This document shows positions 44,813-58,140 of a stretch of DNA of 64,000 nucleotides, piece after piece. This DNA is from Echinometra lucunter (Eukaryota > Echinodermata > Echinoidea > Camarodonta > Echinometridae). The notes beneath the pieces are model-generated. The model did no database searches, was not told where the DNA came from, and saw only the letters and a list, made by a program, of their open reading frames with translations. Within the stretch, counting starts at the first letter, position 1. Every line of letters starts with the position of its first letter. A program made the position numbers and the translations under genes. Where the stretch lies: assembly GCA_029962745.1 (NCBI GenBank), contig CM057153.1, positions 37,491,662-37,555,661 of the forward strand, in the 5' to 3' direction.

Positions 44813-47800
44813 TCAAATACAGTGGTAAATATTAAGTTCTGGAATACAATCATTAAAAAGATGTATAATCAAGTATTAAACCAGGACAAAAATAAAAGTA
44901 CAGTGGGGAAAAAATTCTGATGAGCTACTACCAAAGTTCGAGCCTCCCAATTCATTTTCATAATGGCCCTTGCAATTAATTCCGTAATACTGGTTTGACC
45001 ATTATATTTCTCATTATCTGAACGGAAGAGTGAAACATTTCCTTAGTGGAGTAAACCAATAAAGACTGAACAAGCTCAAGAAGGAAACTGTCATTTTTAG
45101 ATTCTCTGCCGCAAGCAAAGTCACATATCCTTTACCTCGTCCATCTTGCCTAACACGTTATCTTAGGGTTAAGGCAATGTTATCGAAGAAGCACTCGACG
45201 ATGAAAACGTCTTTGAAAAAATCGCAACAAACTTGCAGTTTATTTCTATGGCTATCACTCTTCATACCATAAAAGTTTGTCGATTAGACACGGGAACTAG
45301 AAAAAGAAAAGGTAACAGAATGACCGACTTCTGTAAACAATCTCATATACTTTATACATTTTAGAAAGAACATGCCTACAGCCAGACTTGGCAAGGGTAC
45401 GTCATCAGGGGCCTTGATAAAGAGAATGTTGGAGGAGGAAGGACCAACCCCTTCACAACCTAGAAATAATATCCCCTTTTATACTTACGGGGGTTTTATT
45501 TTCAAATTTATAAAAAGATTGTTTAAGAAACCTAAAAGTCTTATGACCATTATTTTATTCAATACGATGATAACTTCTCAGCAAACTCGACAATCCCCCC
45601 CCCTCCCTTCTTCATAGTTTTAGAGTCTCCTCGTTAGAACTGACATACGACGTGTCTCATGGTCAAGAGGATTTTGCCCTAAGACATAACTTTTATTTTA
45701 GTATCATTATGTCTACAGTTATACGATGGAAATGTGAAGATAACTACGCTTCAGGGCTGGTATCTTAGACAATATGATTTTTTTTTTTTAAAGGATTTTG
45801 CCCTGTCTGCCCTTTCAGCAATGATGAATTTATAAAATGACAAACACCTTGAAATAATCCGGGACTTGCTAATACTTGAAAAGAGAGAGGGTTGTTGTTC
45901 TCCACTGCACATTCACATCAATCATTTTAGAACTCATACATCATAAAAGTCTTAATATATTTCACCTGTGCATGATGACCAATTTTAACTAAATTAAGAA
46001 ACAACAACTAGAAAACCGATAAACCTTTAGGATATGGGAGGATAAAAAAATGATATCATTATGCACATGTGAAATGTATAAAACCTCGTCCAGTATATCA
46101 TTATCATGATTATGATCATGGTTAATACTGTCTTGGGATGTTAACGCATAATTTCAAGGATAGCGGATAACGACAAGGACAGTTACAATGTGTTTGGGGG
46201 TCATGCTGGTAGTGCAAAAAGCAAAAAGAAACAAGTGCACTTGCCATTGGCTTTTTAAAAAAGATGATAGAAGATGAATTGCCTCTGATAGGATATGGGA
46301 GGTGGAATATTTTCTAGGTGCGGCCTCCGATACCATCAACCTTGTGCAGGTTATTTTTTAACTTTTTCCTGGGCTTTCAGACGGCACAAATAGGGCGACT
46401 TTCATCTATGTTGGATACGCCACTTGATTTGTGTGAAAGCTTGGACATTTGCAAATTTCCGGACAGAAAATTTCAAATTGGGGTTTCCACAACCGCATCC
46501 TAGTTAACGTCCATGACCTTGAGAAAACTGCAAGTAGGCTGAAAGGAATATACCAGCATCCGGAAAATCTAGAGAATCATCCGGTAAATATCTGCGGGGG
46601 TGCATCTATCGGATAGCTCTGCATGAGAAATTTTAACATCATTGTATAGACAAGATAGACATAAATAAAGCTGAGACCGAAACCGAGCCGAGAATGTCTT
46701 TGGCTTAATGTAATAATGTGTCATCCATCGTACACAGTCCAGGCTACATTTTTCCCCCCACAAGATCACCTGATGCATAGTTGGCCGATCAGCCACGGTC
46801 AACCGACGACATGACCGAGCTTCATGTTCGTTCTGGTTGAAACATCGGTCACTTGAAACCCAGTCACACTTACGAGACAGACACCAGCTTGGCAAAAGAC
46901 GGAACAAAAAAATTGCATTTCCCTGCATGGCAAAGAATCTATCAGTTTGGAGTCGGTTCTGTGATATGACTCGGGTAGTTGAGGTTTCCGTTGTCCTGTG
47001 CTCCGTAACATGCCCACGTTTATAGGGAAAGTCTTCAGGAAAGATACCCCAAATAAAATATATCATCCTGCGGCAGTGGCTTCGGGCTTTATTTCGTCAA
47101 AGATTCACGGTTAGGATCAGGGTTTGTGATAAGGTTTGAGGTCAGGCTCAGGGTTAGCGTTTGGGCTAGGGTAAGGCTGGGATACTATATAAGTAGTGTT
47201 TGGTTGTGAAATTGACGTGAAGCAATGGTCCCTGGAGAATGCTTCGTGGATTCGAAATAAAACCTACAAAAAAATTGATTTTCTCCTTTCCGCACTTCTA
47301 AATTTTGGATTGAATCAAAGAACCAAAAAAAAAAAAAAAGTCTAGAGGGGGTGAAAGCACGTCACCACACCTTACGTGGCCGGCTAAGGGGGGGGGGGGG
47401 CATTAGGTGCAATACACCCCATCCATGTGAGGGACTAGATAAAATCAACAAAACTTGCACCGTTTCTTTATCGCGAGGGCATTCCAAAGAAAAAAAAACC
47501 GATCTCAGCCCTTGAAGATTCCGCCCCTATATATTCTTTTTTAAAAAGATACTTGAAGGATCTTGAAGACTAGGTACAAACATAATTCCCATTTTAAAGA
47601 ATGTAACTGTATCAGAAAAAACCCTAAGGTTCATTTCCTCCTCTCCATGCATACTGTTCCTTTTAAAATGGGTCTTTTGAGGAAAGTGAACCGATAAATT
47701 CGATCACCAACAACCTTCATGCATCCTGAAATACACCTGAAGATCGTCCACCCAGACAGGTGTTAGGATAAGAGTTATCTTCATCTTCTATTCGAGGTCT

Positions 47801-48569
47801 GTAATGGAATACCATCAACCTTCTAAATAATTCCATCCAATGGGGATGCCGATCAAATATTCGGGATAATAGCAAGGAGGATGAGTAGGCCAGCTTATTC
47901 ATACTGCTCGGTTAAAGGTATTATCTGACATTTTGACATGTTAGTGAATGTCGTGACATAATGTCTAAAAATGCAAGTTCTTTGGTTGGTGTTGTTGTAG
48001 ATTTTGCTGCTGCTGCTACTTTTGTTGAAAAAAAAATGACAAGCTAGTAGCAGAATATCATTGTTGAAATTCCCAAATACTATCATGGTTAGAAAAATCA
48101 ATTATAAATTTATTCCTAGTCTAATATGTTACCACCCTTTACCAACGTTTACCTTATCGCTTCAAATAATTATACATTTTGGGCTGATTTTCAACATGTG
48201 CATTTAGCGATGAATAATTACGGATTCATCTCCAAGTTGTCACACATTTAGTACTCACTGCAATTCCTCATCGGCTTGCTATCTCCATTGTGCTCACCTC
48301 CTCTAATCCACTTGCCATGCTTGCAGCAATAGTTTACAACTCTAACAATGATATTGGAGGCTTTCCGTAATACCATGTCACCAACACAACACCAACGTGG
48401 TGTTACCGAAAGCGGCCTACAAGCTGACAAGTGTGAGCATTCAAAGACCATGGAAACCTATAGAGAACATGTCAGTAATTGACTATGTTCTATTAACACA
48501 AACATCTATATTTCCTTAAACATGTACCAAGAAACAAGATTAGAATATGGAATTTTCATTTGCATTTGA
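44813..48569. other. Non-coding intergenic DNA
   Basis: No recognised gene. Includes a degenerate GGGTTAG-like stretch (47108-47180) with AGGGTTTG, AGGGTTAG and GGGCTAGGG words, a poly-A at 47323-47339 and a poly-G at 47388-47400. The only ORF of any size is described separately at 46569-47066. Confidence 0.4.
46569..47066 (-). other. Unassigned 165-codon ORF
   Basis: This is the longest non-repetitive frame outside the stomatin genes, but I do not recognise a domain. It is moderately cysteine-rich between about residues 60 and 120 (Cys spacing roughly C-5-C-7-C-10-C), which might be an exon of an extracellular module. The minus strand has a donor-like CGTAAGTG at about 46880-46873. Codon-level support is absent and it could equally be chance. 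Confidence 0.15.
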
Positions 48570-48930
48570 ACACTCTATAGGAAAAAGAGGTGTAATTTTG
48601 CACCCCAAATGCAACAATAGCAGCACCTGTTGGGGTGAAATCTTGCACCCTACAAAAAAAGGTGCATGAATGCACCCTTTTGTACTTGCTTGCACCCGGA
48701 AATGCCCCTCTGCACCCTCAAAGGTGCAATTATGCACCTTAAAGGGTGCAGAAATTTTTTGCATCCCCAAGGGTGCAAATTTGAAGCTTCCCTAAAGGGC
48801 ACCCTTCAGGGTGCAAAATTTAGCTCACTGCACCCTTAACGGCGCATAATACTTCCTTGAGTGTAAAGTTGCACTCATAAACGAGCTCCTGGTGTTAAAG
48901 GGTACAAAATTGAAACTTTTTTCATAGTGT
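48570..48930. mobile_element. Foldback element dense in TGCACC/GGTGCA
   Basis: The ends ACACTCTATAGGAAAAAGAGG and, inverted, ACACTATGAAAAAAG are related; they are followed by AATTTTGCACCC-type words on each side. Inside, about a dozen TGCACC or GGTGCA cores occur in both orientations within 250 bases, allowing many alternative hairpins. No coding capacity. Confidence 0.65.
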
Positions 48931-49033
48931 GAAGGGGAAATGATATTTGCAAAAAAAAGTAGACTAGATATGACTGAAAGGAAATTAGGTACAAGATAAG
49001 TATCAACAAAGAATACTGGACGTGAATATACTA
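48931..49033. other. Short spacer
   Basis: Nothing recognised. Confidence 0.4.
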
Positions 49034-49489
49034 GGGGAGACCGGCACTAAAAGTAACAAGTTGTAACACAGCATTTTACTCCACCATAGATGCCAGGCCT
49101 GCGTTTAAAACTAACCTGATATGTTGACCCTTGACCAATCTAGCTTCGCACAAGAAATCACCAGGAATGAATGCAGAAGAGTAAAGTTATCTCAAAATTA
49201 TGTTTCTGAGCTTGGAAAGTAAAACAAAATAATTTTGCAATATTTTTGTTATAGTGGGTAGAGGTTTCGAAATGATTAAAAATGGCAGATATGGTGCGAA
49301 ATGTTGGTGTTTCAAATACACTTGGCATGTTAAAGTGTGATGGCACGTGGCTTTGTTTTTGAAAAAAAAACCACATGATAATTGTGCACCCTGACACACT
49401 GGGGCACATTGTAACGGGATGTTACAACCTGCCCCAGTGGCTTTACCTGTGTTTTAAATCACAAAATAAGATAATGATAGTTATGTTCT

Positions 49490-49560
49490 GTTATGTTATG
49501 TTTTATTTATTTCAATACGGGATAAAAAAAAAACCTGCTATCAGCCGCAAGGCTGTTTTT
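49490..49560 (-). mobile_element. Possible LINE 3' tail
   Basis: On the minus strand the stretch reads TATTGAAATAAATAAAACATAACATAACA, a short-repeat tail resembling CR1/L2-like 3' ends, preceded by CTTGCGGCTGATAGCAGG. No reverse-transcriptase residues are preserved, so this is tentative. Confidence 0.3.
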
Positions 49561-49896
49561 CACAAGTCCGTACATAAAAATAGAAAACATAAACAGAAAA
49601 ATGACAATAATGAATTACAAATCATGAATAAAATGATAAATACAAATGATAAACACCATTATTTTAATCATTAACCGCAGAAAAGCTACCAGTTTAAGAA
49701 ACTTTAACCTCTCGAAAGAAATCTTATGTTTTTCCAAAAATGATTTTAAGATATTAACGAACATAATGTTGTTGACTGGTTCAGGTCTTGTTACTCGTCA
49801 AACTCGTCAGTTGATGGCTTATTTCTGAACTCACATACATACATCATAGAGCTATTATACGTACATGTACCACTGATTTATAGTCCATTTTAGATT

Positions 49897-50481
49897 AAAG
49901 GAGAATGCAACCCAGACATCAGTGTGCTTCCAGTGAATGAAGAAAAACAAGAAGAATAAACAGTGAAAGTTTGAGCAAAATCAGACAATCTGTTCAAGAG
50001 TTATGAACTTTGAAAGTTTAAGTTAATCCTTATTATAGGGATTCTTAAATTGGCAACTTTGCCAGCATCTGTGATGTCATCGTGGACAACTCCCCATTCA
50101 CTTTGTACACAGAATTCAACATTTTCTTTATTTTCAAGAAAATTAAAAATTCTTTTGATTTATTGTTTGAGTATGACATGGCTATATCAGTTCTGCAAGC
50201 ATATTGGGAAGAATGATGTTGATTCCTGACTTGAAATTTCATATAAATCAATTTTTTTTTTTAAATTATGTACAAAATGATTTAAGAGTTGTCCACGATG
50301 ACATCACAGATGCTGGCAAAGTTGCCAACTCAAGGATCCCCATAATAGGGATTTACTGAAACTTTCAAAATTCATAACTCTTGAACCGATTGTCCGATTT
50401 TGCTCAAACTTTCAGTGTTTACTCTTCCTGATCATCTTTATTCACTAAGAGCACACTGATGCCGAGGTTGCATTCTCCTTT
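49897..50481. mobile_element. Foldback MITE with ~220-bp arms, nested
   Basis: The left arm from AAAGGAGAATGCAACCC and the right arm ending GGTTGCATTCTCCTTT are inverted over about 220 bases. They include GATTGTCTGATTTTGCTCAAACTTT-type and GCATCTGTGATGTCATCGTGGACAACTC segments (given here in mixed orientation). About 140 bases form the loop. It lies inside the TA-flanked element 49034-51009 and resembles 18508-19045. Confidence 0.9.
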
Positions 50482-51011
50482 GAAGAGTATGCAGGCAGAA
50501 ACAAATATGAAAAAATTTACTTGGTTGTGCAAATATTACCCCAACTCATTCAAAAATGTACTGTTCATGTTTTTTCATTGTGTTTGAAGAAAAAAAAAAT
50601 GACTAGCTGTCATTTGTGAATGTTGATGCTGAGTTTCTATATATTGGTATACAAGTATTGATTTTTGGAATACTTATTGGCAAACATATAGCAGGTTCAG
50701 GCAAACAGTTTTAAGCGTTCACTCAAAATCATAATCATATTTTGTTTCCTTGATTTTTCTTTTTGAATATGTGTTACAACTATCACCTAACCATGTTGCA
50801 ACTTGCCTCAAGAGCGGGGTAAGTTGCAACATGGCATTTTTATTTTTTCCTCACCTTGTTTGTTGAGAACTACTGGAGAACTACCAAATCATGGTATTAT
50901 GTGTGATAATAGCATACACTTTGAACATGGGTATTTAAACCCATCGACAAAACGATTTCTCTTCAAGGCTAGAACATTCAAAAGCGTTACTTTTAGCCAC
51001 GTTCTCCCCTA

Positions 51012-52037
51012 CATTTTTTTCGCAGTCACAATGAAGACAAAATCGATATATTTAAAAGTATATGAAGGAGCATTATCACACTAGTAATTATTGAGATAAT
51101 AGACGATTACGTATAGCTAGGGTGAGGGGGGGGGGGGGGCTGGAGGAGGAAGATGGGACACTATTCCCATTAAACATGTCAAATGAAAAGGAGAAAGTAC
51201 AGAGAGAGAGAGAGAGTGGAACGGAAAAGTATACAGCAAGAAGGGAAAATCAAGAGAATATATTACGACCACACACTCACCATGTCTCCAGATGCTTTCG
51301 TTCTCTCTCTCAACTTCTAAGACCGTTGCCCTCCCCAGAGCAGCAGCGCCCCCGCCAAGGGCCATTCTGAGCAACTAATGACATGCATATGAAACAAATG
51401 AAAATCTAAGCTACCCTTTGCTACCACTATTACCCTGAAAAAGGCTTTGTCAACAAATTTTCACCACTCTGAAAATGAAATAGGCCAACAACTTTCACTT
51501 TGTTTTTTCGTCCTGGACATTATTATTACTGGGGCCTGAGAAAACAATACTGGGATTACAATATTCAATATTTGCTTGTATTACGATGACACTGAGCCAT
51601 CATGCAGATTTATAAAGTGATAAGAAGTAAAATATACTAATGACAACATCACAGGGTATATCTGTTACTAAAATTTGATCACACTGGCACATTTTCCTCC
51701 GTGGTAATGTTTTCTTTCTTTCTTATATTCACGTTTGTATCCAATTATTTTAAAACGTCTCTAAAATGGATTTTAGTTCAAAGGAAAGCAAGCTTTGGAT
51801 GGGACATGGCCGAATCGAACCCAAATATCTTGCAATTTATTTGCACAATTATTTGGATAATTTTTAAAAGGAAACATGCATGAATAAAGGGTCATACCGA
51901 CACTTTTATCAATGCATATTTCAAATGTTTGCCTATCTCAAGTTCACACTTTTATAAACTATATTATATAGCGATACACACTCATACCACACATTATTTC
52001 TTTTATAATGATCATCTAGAGCATGAAGAGGAGGAAG
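51012..52037. other. Intergenic DNA up to the gap
   Basis: Includes a G run at 51127-51139 and GA-rich DNA at 51195-51220. A 60-codon frame at 51701 shows nothing recognisable. Sequence stops in GAGGAGGAAG at the gap. Confidence 0.4.
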
Positions 52038-52537
52038 NNNNNNNNNNNNNNNNNNNNNNNNNNNNNNNNNNNNNNNNNNNNNNNNNNNNNNNNNNNNNNN
52101 NNNNNNNNNNNNNNNNNNNNNNNNNNNNNNNNNNNNNNNNNNNNNNNNNNNNNNNNNNNNNNNNNNNNNNNNNNNNNNNNNNNNNNNNNNNNNNNNNNNN
52201 NNNNNNNNNNNNNNNNNNNNNNNNNNNNNNNNNNNNNNNNNNNNNNNNNNNNNNNNNNNNNNNNNNNNNNNNNNNNNNNNNNNNNNNNNNNNNNNNNNNN
52301 NNNNNNNNNNNNNNNNNNNNNNNNNNNNNNNNNNNNNNNNNNNNNNNNNNNNNNNNNNNNNNNNNNNNNNNNNNNNNNNNNNNNNNNNNNNNNNNNNNNN
52401 NNNNNNNNNNNNNNNNNNNNNNNNNNNNNNNNNNNNNNNNNNNNNNNNNNNNNNNNNNNNNNNNNNNNNNNNNNNNNNNNNNNNNNNNNNNNNNNNNNNN
52501 NNNNNNNNNNNNNNNNNNNNNNNNNNNNNNNNNNNNN
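52038..52537. other. Assembly gap (500 N)
   Basis: Exactly 500 undetermined bases, a conventional placeholder for a gap of unknown size. The sequence immediately after it starts in the middle of the duplicated segment. Confidence 0.99.
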
Positions 52538-53554
52538 TCAAACTGTAAGTGCAGGCAGGGAATATTGAATTTTTAAGATGATTCAAATTCATGTTTTTAA
52601 CAACTTATTTTTTTTTTGTTTTAGGTTAAAGTAAGCTAAAATGATACTTTCCATGTTCTGCCATTTTAAAAAAATGTCCAATGCTGTTAGAGAGGAAATG
52701 GTCAAAGTGTCAGAAAGGGTTAAAACAGTCTGCGTCCAACAAACGAGTTCTCAAACGATTTGGTTATTAAGACCTTTTTAATTCATGTTAATTGCAGTGC
52801 TACCCAAAAAAGGAAGACTATTTCTTTATTTCCGCTGCCGTGATGTCAGAGAGATGCAGGGTGGATAAAGGGACCGACTATGACACTTCCTACGACTCCT
52901 CATGTGTACATCCGAAGACTGACCTTTTCTCAGCTCGATTATAGAGACGCGCCAAGTCACTGAGGGAATAGGTTGGCATCAAACTCGGCAACGTCAAAGC
53001 GTGATGATGGATGGGCCGAAATCTCAGGCGAGAATGTATTTCACGCAAGAAAAAGGTCTTCGATTAAATAAATCAAAAGTTGAGAAAGCAAACGCTGTTC
53101 TTTTACGTGTGACGATGTCCTGATTTAGGTCTGTCTTATTCACCGCCATACATTGTAGGTCATTTCAGGCTTCATTTCCGTCACAAAAGTTTGATGTTTA
53201 TTTTCCTTGTTATGGTTGTTCTTGAGGTTATCTTGCTCGTTGTTGAGCATACCGATTCCCGAATATTATGGTGTTTGATATCCATAAGTTTTAAGCATTT
53301 TATACCGATCAGAGAAAAAAAAAACCTATTAAAAAAAAAAAGAGATGATGCAATCGCAGAAGTGATGATAAATAATAATCAATCGAACAGAGACGTCGAA
53401 ATTCGAAATATTGTGAAGTAATTCTGTCAGAGAGATTAAGGTTCTACCAGTTCTTCTGTTAAAATAAATTATGTTAAACATAGGTTTAATGTCTGATTTT
53501 AAATAAATAATATGCTGCGTTTGCCTTTGTTTTTATTTTGTTTTTGTATTTTTG

Positions 53555-53619
53555 CACCCCGAAGAGTGAGGCCTGGGGATCGTGCCCCCCCCCCCCCTTG
53601 CCCCCTAGATACGCCACTG
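53555..53619. mobile_element. hAT-like end fragment (copy B)
   Basis: Counterpart of 33659-33719, with a longer poly-C (53586-53597) before the CTAGATACGCCACTG terminus. Confidence 0.55.
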
Positions 53620-54680
53620 CCCAGATGTCTCCGCTAAGGCGCTTTACAGCCGTACCCCAAATTACGGAATCAGGCTTGCCCTGTATGTGCTTTCTCCGCT
53701 CCCTTGGGATCATTCCAGCCAATATTACAGACGTTCATCCCCTTACCAATCCTCCGATACATAATCAAAACGTTCAAACCTGTCCCAGAAAGTTTCATAC
53801 CGATTGGATTTTGTGGCTTTTTTCGTTTGTTAAATTGTTTCTTTTTTTAAACAACTGACCTCTTCGACAACATTGAGGTCGATTTCAAAGCATGTTGCAG
53901 CGGTACTGGCCTTTCTTCGCACAATGTAATTAAAGACTTGATACCCTAGCGTCCTCTTCAGACACCACTATGATGAGAAATGAAACGTCTGTATCAACAT
54001 CCTCTCCCGGAAGAGAGAGGAATTATGGCATTTTGACACCAGGTTTGCTTCAGCACAGCATCAGAGAAAGATGATGAAGATCAGTGAATTAGTTAAGGAG
54101 AGGCACTGAGGAGTGTAATCCCTTTTATCAAATTGCCAAACACGGGGAGTATGGAATTAGAGGTATATAGGGAGAGAGAAGGAATACTGGATAGGGAAAG
54201 GGAAGTGAAAGTGAAAGGAGACTGAACGACCCATCCAACGCCTTTCTCTTACCCGCGACCTTTCTTGTTGCTGTTAACCTAGTGTGATCACGATGGCCGG
54301 TCCCCTAATGATGCCACTGTCCCAGAACTGCTGGACCCATCGATCTATGCCACTAATGAAGATTATATATTTTTTAGGGTGATAAAGTTAATGTACGGGT
54401 AATTTGCGTTTCCAATGGTTTCAGTCTTATGTGACAATGACGTCTACAATTTTGGATTTGAGCAGTGATGCATTCATTGAAACGGGGCAAGGAAGGCGCT
54501 TTCGTCATGTGGTATGCTGTCCCCGGCCCTCTCTCAAATATTGATACATGAATGAAAATTATAGAATAAAAGTAGATAAACAAATAACTAATTACAGTGA
54601 TTAGATCAATTGACATAGCGCAGCTACTATATCTATTAGGGAACCACATTGGGTTATGGGAGGATTTAAATTATGTCACA

Positions 54681-54681
<1 letters not shown>

Positions 54682-54712
<31 letters not shown>
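54682..54712. repeat. (GA)n microsatellite, short allele
   Basis: About 15 GA units where copy A has over 150 bases of GA-rich sequence (34767-34923). Confidence 0.92.
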
Positions 54713-54713
<1 letters not shown>

Positions 54714-55035
54714 CAGCGAATAAGTCGAGTTTTCATGACGTTTACAAAAGAAAAATAAGGAGAACATTTATGTTTATAGGCCTAAAAGTTGAAATAACAT
54801 TTCCCCTGTTCCAAAGAAACTATTAAGAGTTTCAGTGTGGAAGTCAGGGAGACAGTACAAAGCTACAGGGCATACAGTGCGGCTCGTTCCCCACTGAAAT
54901 GACGAAAAGGGGCAAAAAGAGAAAATAACAGAAATGGAAAGTGAAAAGAGGAGAGGATGAAAAGGAACATTAAAATAAGATAAAGCGACCCTTCCAACGC
55001 CTCCCCGCCAAATCGATAGTCTTGTTCTGGGTGAT

Positions 55036-55338
55036 GTTTGTTATTCCGAGGGTTCGTTAGTCCGAAAATTAAAAAAAAAGTTTCGTTATTCCGGAGGTTC
55101 ATTAAGCCGAAAATGAAATAAGGTTCGTTATTCCGAAAATAACTAATGAACTAACGAACCCTATAATCATCTGCGGACTAACGAACCTTCGGAATAACGA
55201 ACCTTATTTCGTTTTCGGATTAACGAGCCTTCGGAATAACGAACCACTTTTTTTTTTCATTTTCGGGCTAACGAACCTTATTTCATTTTCGGAATAACGA
55301 ACCTTCGGAATAAACGAACCTTCGGAATAACAAACTGT
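55036..55338. repeat. Clustered TTCGGAATAACGAACC motif (copy B)
   Basis: Counterpart of 35243-35530 with the same inverted arrangement and small indels, including an extra TTCGTTAGTCCG/A-tract variant near 55055-55085. Confidence 0.85.
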
Positions 55339-55413
55339 ACCCCTTGTTCTATCACATTTCAACCATTCGGCGAGACAGGTGCCCCCTTCCCTCCACGGAG
55401 CCTGGGTTCACAC

Positions 55414-56549
55414 CAGGGGCGGCACTACCGGGGGGGGGGGCAGGGGCGGCCGCTCTTTCATTTACAAATGGTCCCCCGAAAAGAAGAATACTAATTGAGA
55501 AGAAGAAAGAAGATAATGGGGAAGAGAGGGCAGGGTCATGCAACTACATATAGGCCGTATTGATAAAACTAGTAAATACCTAGCAAATAGTAGGTCAAAT
55601 CGTTTTCTGCATCAAATTTGGAAAGTGAGCGAAGAGTAAAGCTTTCGACAAGGCTTACGCATCGGAGCACAAATCTCCTTTGTACTATTTTCCAGAAGGC
55701 ATCTTGATCGGATGTTGGAGTGCATAACCTGTTGAAAACTTTCAAACAATATACCACCTGTCAAACAACATACCGCTTACCTGGCAATACTGGACCCTTT
55801 AGAAATATTTGATTGTAATGTTTTACTACGAGCCCATTGAGATGCTCATTCAGAAGAATTTTTGAACCGTAGCCCAGTGCTTGAGCTAAACCAGGTGTCT
55901 CAAAAAAAGCTTAACGGCAGCTTATAAGTACTTTACTTTTGAAAAGTATTTTTACATCATCGGGAGCATTGGTTAAGATCACTGAAATTGGTTAAGTAAG
56001 TTTGATTATATGCCCTTTTATTTAGATTTTTGCGACCGATTAGAGTAGAGTTATGTCAAGAATGGCCTTTGTCAGCTACGTAACATGTTACAGTGGTTGA
56101 GGAACATGAGGAACTCCTAATGACGTAAATGATGCATTTAAACAAAAGAAACATGCCATAAAAAAATGTGTTAAAAAGGCAATTTTAGGAAACGGACATA
56201 GATGATCTTTGTATTTTTCCCTCAGACAGAAGATGCTTTAAAAATGATATATATATAAATCATATAATTTTAAAGGCAAAGTAGGTCCCCTATACTGAAA
56301 AAAAAATGAAATCCGCCTTTCTGCTTTTTGGGACACCCGGTACAGATCTATGGCCAGGAAAAAGGTTCGACGCAAGTAATCGCTTTCAGCTTTTACTTTG
56401 GCATAACAGCTATTACTAGGTAGCTTAGCTTCTGAGCAAATGCTGACTTTATCGATACGGCCCAATAGCCCTATTTGTTCTTTTAAAACGTACGTGTTGC
56501 CTTTAACGCGTCATCTTGCCCCTATCAAAATACCCTGGCGCCGCCCCTG
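55414..56549. mobile_element. Nested hAT-like set, shorter copy B version
   Basis: Same outer ends (CAGGGGCGGCACTAC and GCGCCGCCCCTG), middle ends (GGCCGTATTGATAAAA near 55553; TTTATCGATACGGCCC ending 56463) and inner element (55889-56342) as copy A, but without the 424 bases corresponding to 35795-36218. The junction reads CTAGCAAATAGTAGGTC. Confidence 0.72.
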
Positions 56550-57929
56550 GCTGACACTATATGTCACTGATGCTCAGAATGGAAACAACTTTCTCATGGT
56601 GTAAGAAAAAAAAAAGCCACAACACCAAAAACAACACCACCAGGGAGCAAACTACAGGGAAAGACAGGACACGACTTTCTCATGACGTTTTTTAAACATC
56701 TAGAGAACATTTAAACATGAAAGGAAACCGTTTCCTCTATAGGCTTCAAGAACAAAGATAAAGAGCCACGGGGATCACACAAAGGACAAGAAATAAGACA
56801 TGTACAAAAGAATACGTAAAGAAGAACCTTTCAGGTTAATTTGACCATATACAGATACCAAGCCCTACGGAATGAGGCCTAATTTTTCAAACTAAAGATT
56901 ATGCTCTCCGGGGCATTAAACGTTAATATCTTTAAAAGGAGGCAAAAGACTCTTATAGTAACATCAAATAATTGTATTTCACATCTTGACCAACTTGAAG
57001 AAAATACAGATACCAAGTTTTTTGAAAAAGTATCTGTAGAAAAAGAAAACCGAAACTTGCCTTGATATGGGACCAATGATGATAAATACAGGAATACGAA
57101 TACAAGCTGCAGAAGAAAGAAAAGACGCTGCAAGACATCATAAAGAAAGGAAAGGAAGAAAATGAAAAAAAAAAATATCATTAGAAGAGATCAAGAAGGA
57201 GAATGGAACATGTAGAATGACGCGCTTTTTGGTCCCATAGTATATACACACTGAGAATATATGAGAGCAATGTCCCTATTTTAAAGATCAACTGCACTCT
57301 AATTTTGATTAGTCCTTTTCTTAATGATAAAGATGTTTTTGTATCTTAAAGCCTTACGACTGAAATATTGTGAACCAAGGAACTTGAAGAAATAATATCT
57401 TTCCCTAAAAAATACAAAATAAAAAATAAATAGTGGAAATTTATGACAATACAAAATACAGAAAATCACAGTTTACTTATTGCATGATATTTTTAGACTG
57501 ATCTGAGTTATCAATCAAATCATTCAAATATTCATAAAGTTCATATTTGTTTAAAAACCGCCTCGACCTTTTTTTAAAATGATGTATCTGGTTTTCTTTA
57601 GCTTTTAGGTTGTAATCAAGCAAGCTTGTTTTGGGACCGGATTTGCAGAGCCTTTGAATTAATGACTCCAAAGTTCCACCTTAGTTCAAGCGATATAAAT
57701 CCAGCAATTGAGATAATGATGATAATACTCTCTTTACTCATTTCCCTTGATGTCCCGCTCCAAAGAATCCACTGCAATGATCCCACGAAAAGAATTTAGT
57801 TCTTAATCTCAAGATTTGCATGAAAAGTAACCGTCCACTCTCAGTCCAAGGCTAGAAACAAGCAATGGATGGTAGTGAACAAGCAATACACAAAATAGAC
57901 GGAGAATATTTGGGAACATCGACCCCTTT

Positions 57930-58140
57930 TTATTATCTCTCTTATTTTCCATCGCCCTATCTAATTTTCTCTCTCTCCATCTCTCTCTCTCTTTCTCTCT
58001 CTCTCTGCCTACCCGTCTGTTTCTCTAAATCTCTCATTCTCTACTTCTTCTCTTCTTCCCTCTCTCTATTTCTCACTCTGTCCATTTAGCTCATTTTCCT
58101 TCTCTACTTCACATCTCCCCCTCTCTCCTCATCTCTCCTT
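57930..58140. repeat. CT-rich low-complexity tract (copy B)
   Basis: Counterpart of 38560-38780. Confidence 0.85.

Larger units (their letters stand above)
49034..51009. mobile_element. TA-flanked inverted-repeat transposon, ~2 kb
   Basis: Left end GGGGAGACCGGCACTAAAAG and right end, inverted, GGGGAGAACGTGGCTAAAAG share about 24 terminal bases. TA dinucleotides flank both ends (49032-49033 and 51010-51011), as in Tc1/mariner-type insertions. Words such as GTTACAACCTGCCCCAG (49421) and TTGCAACTTGCC (50796) suggest further internal symmetry. No transposase ORF. Its length is inflated by the nested foldback at 49897-50481 and possibly a retrotransposon fragment near 49490-49560. Confidence 0.78.

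Noticed and set aside
47108..47180. Possible interstitial telomeric repeat
   Set aside because: Only degenerate GGGTTAG-like words without a perfect tandem TTAGGG run.
51929..52592. Long frames across 52038-52537
   Set aside because: They consist of undetermined bases in the assembly gap.
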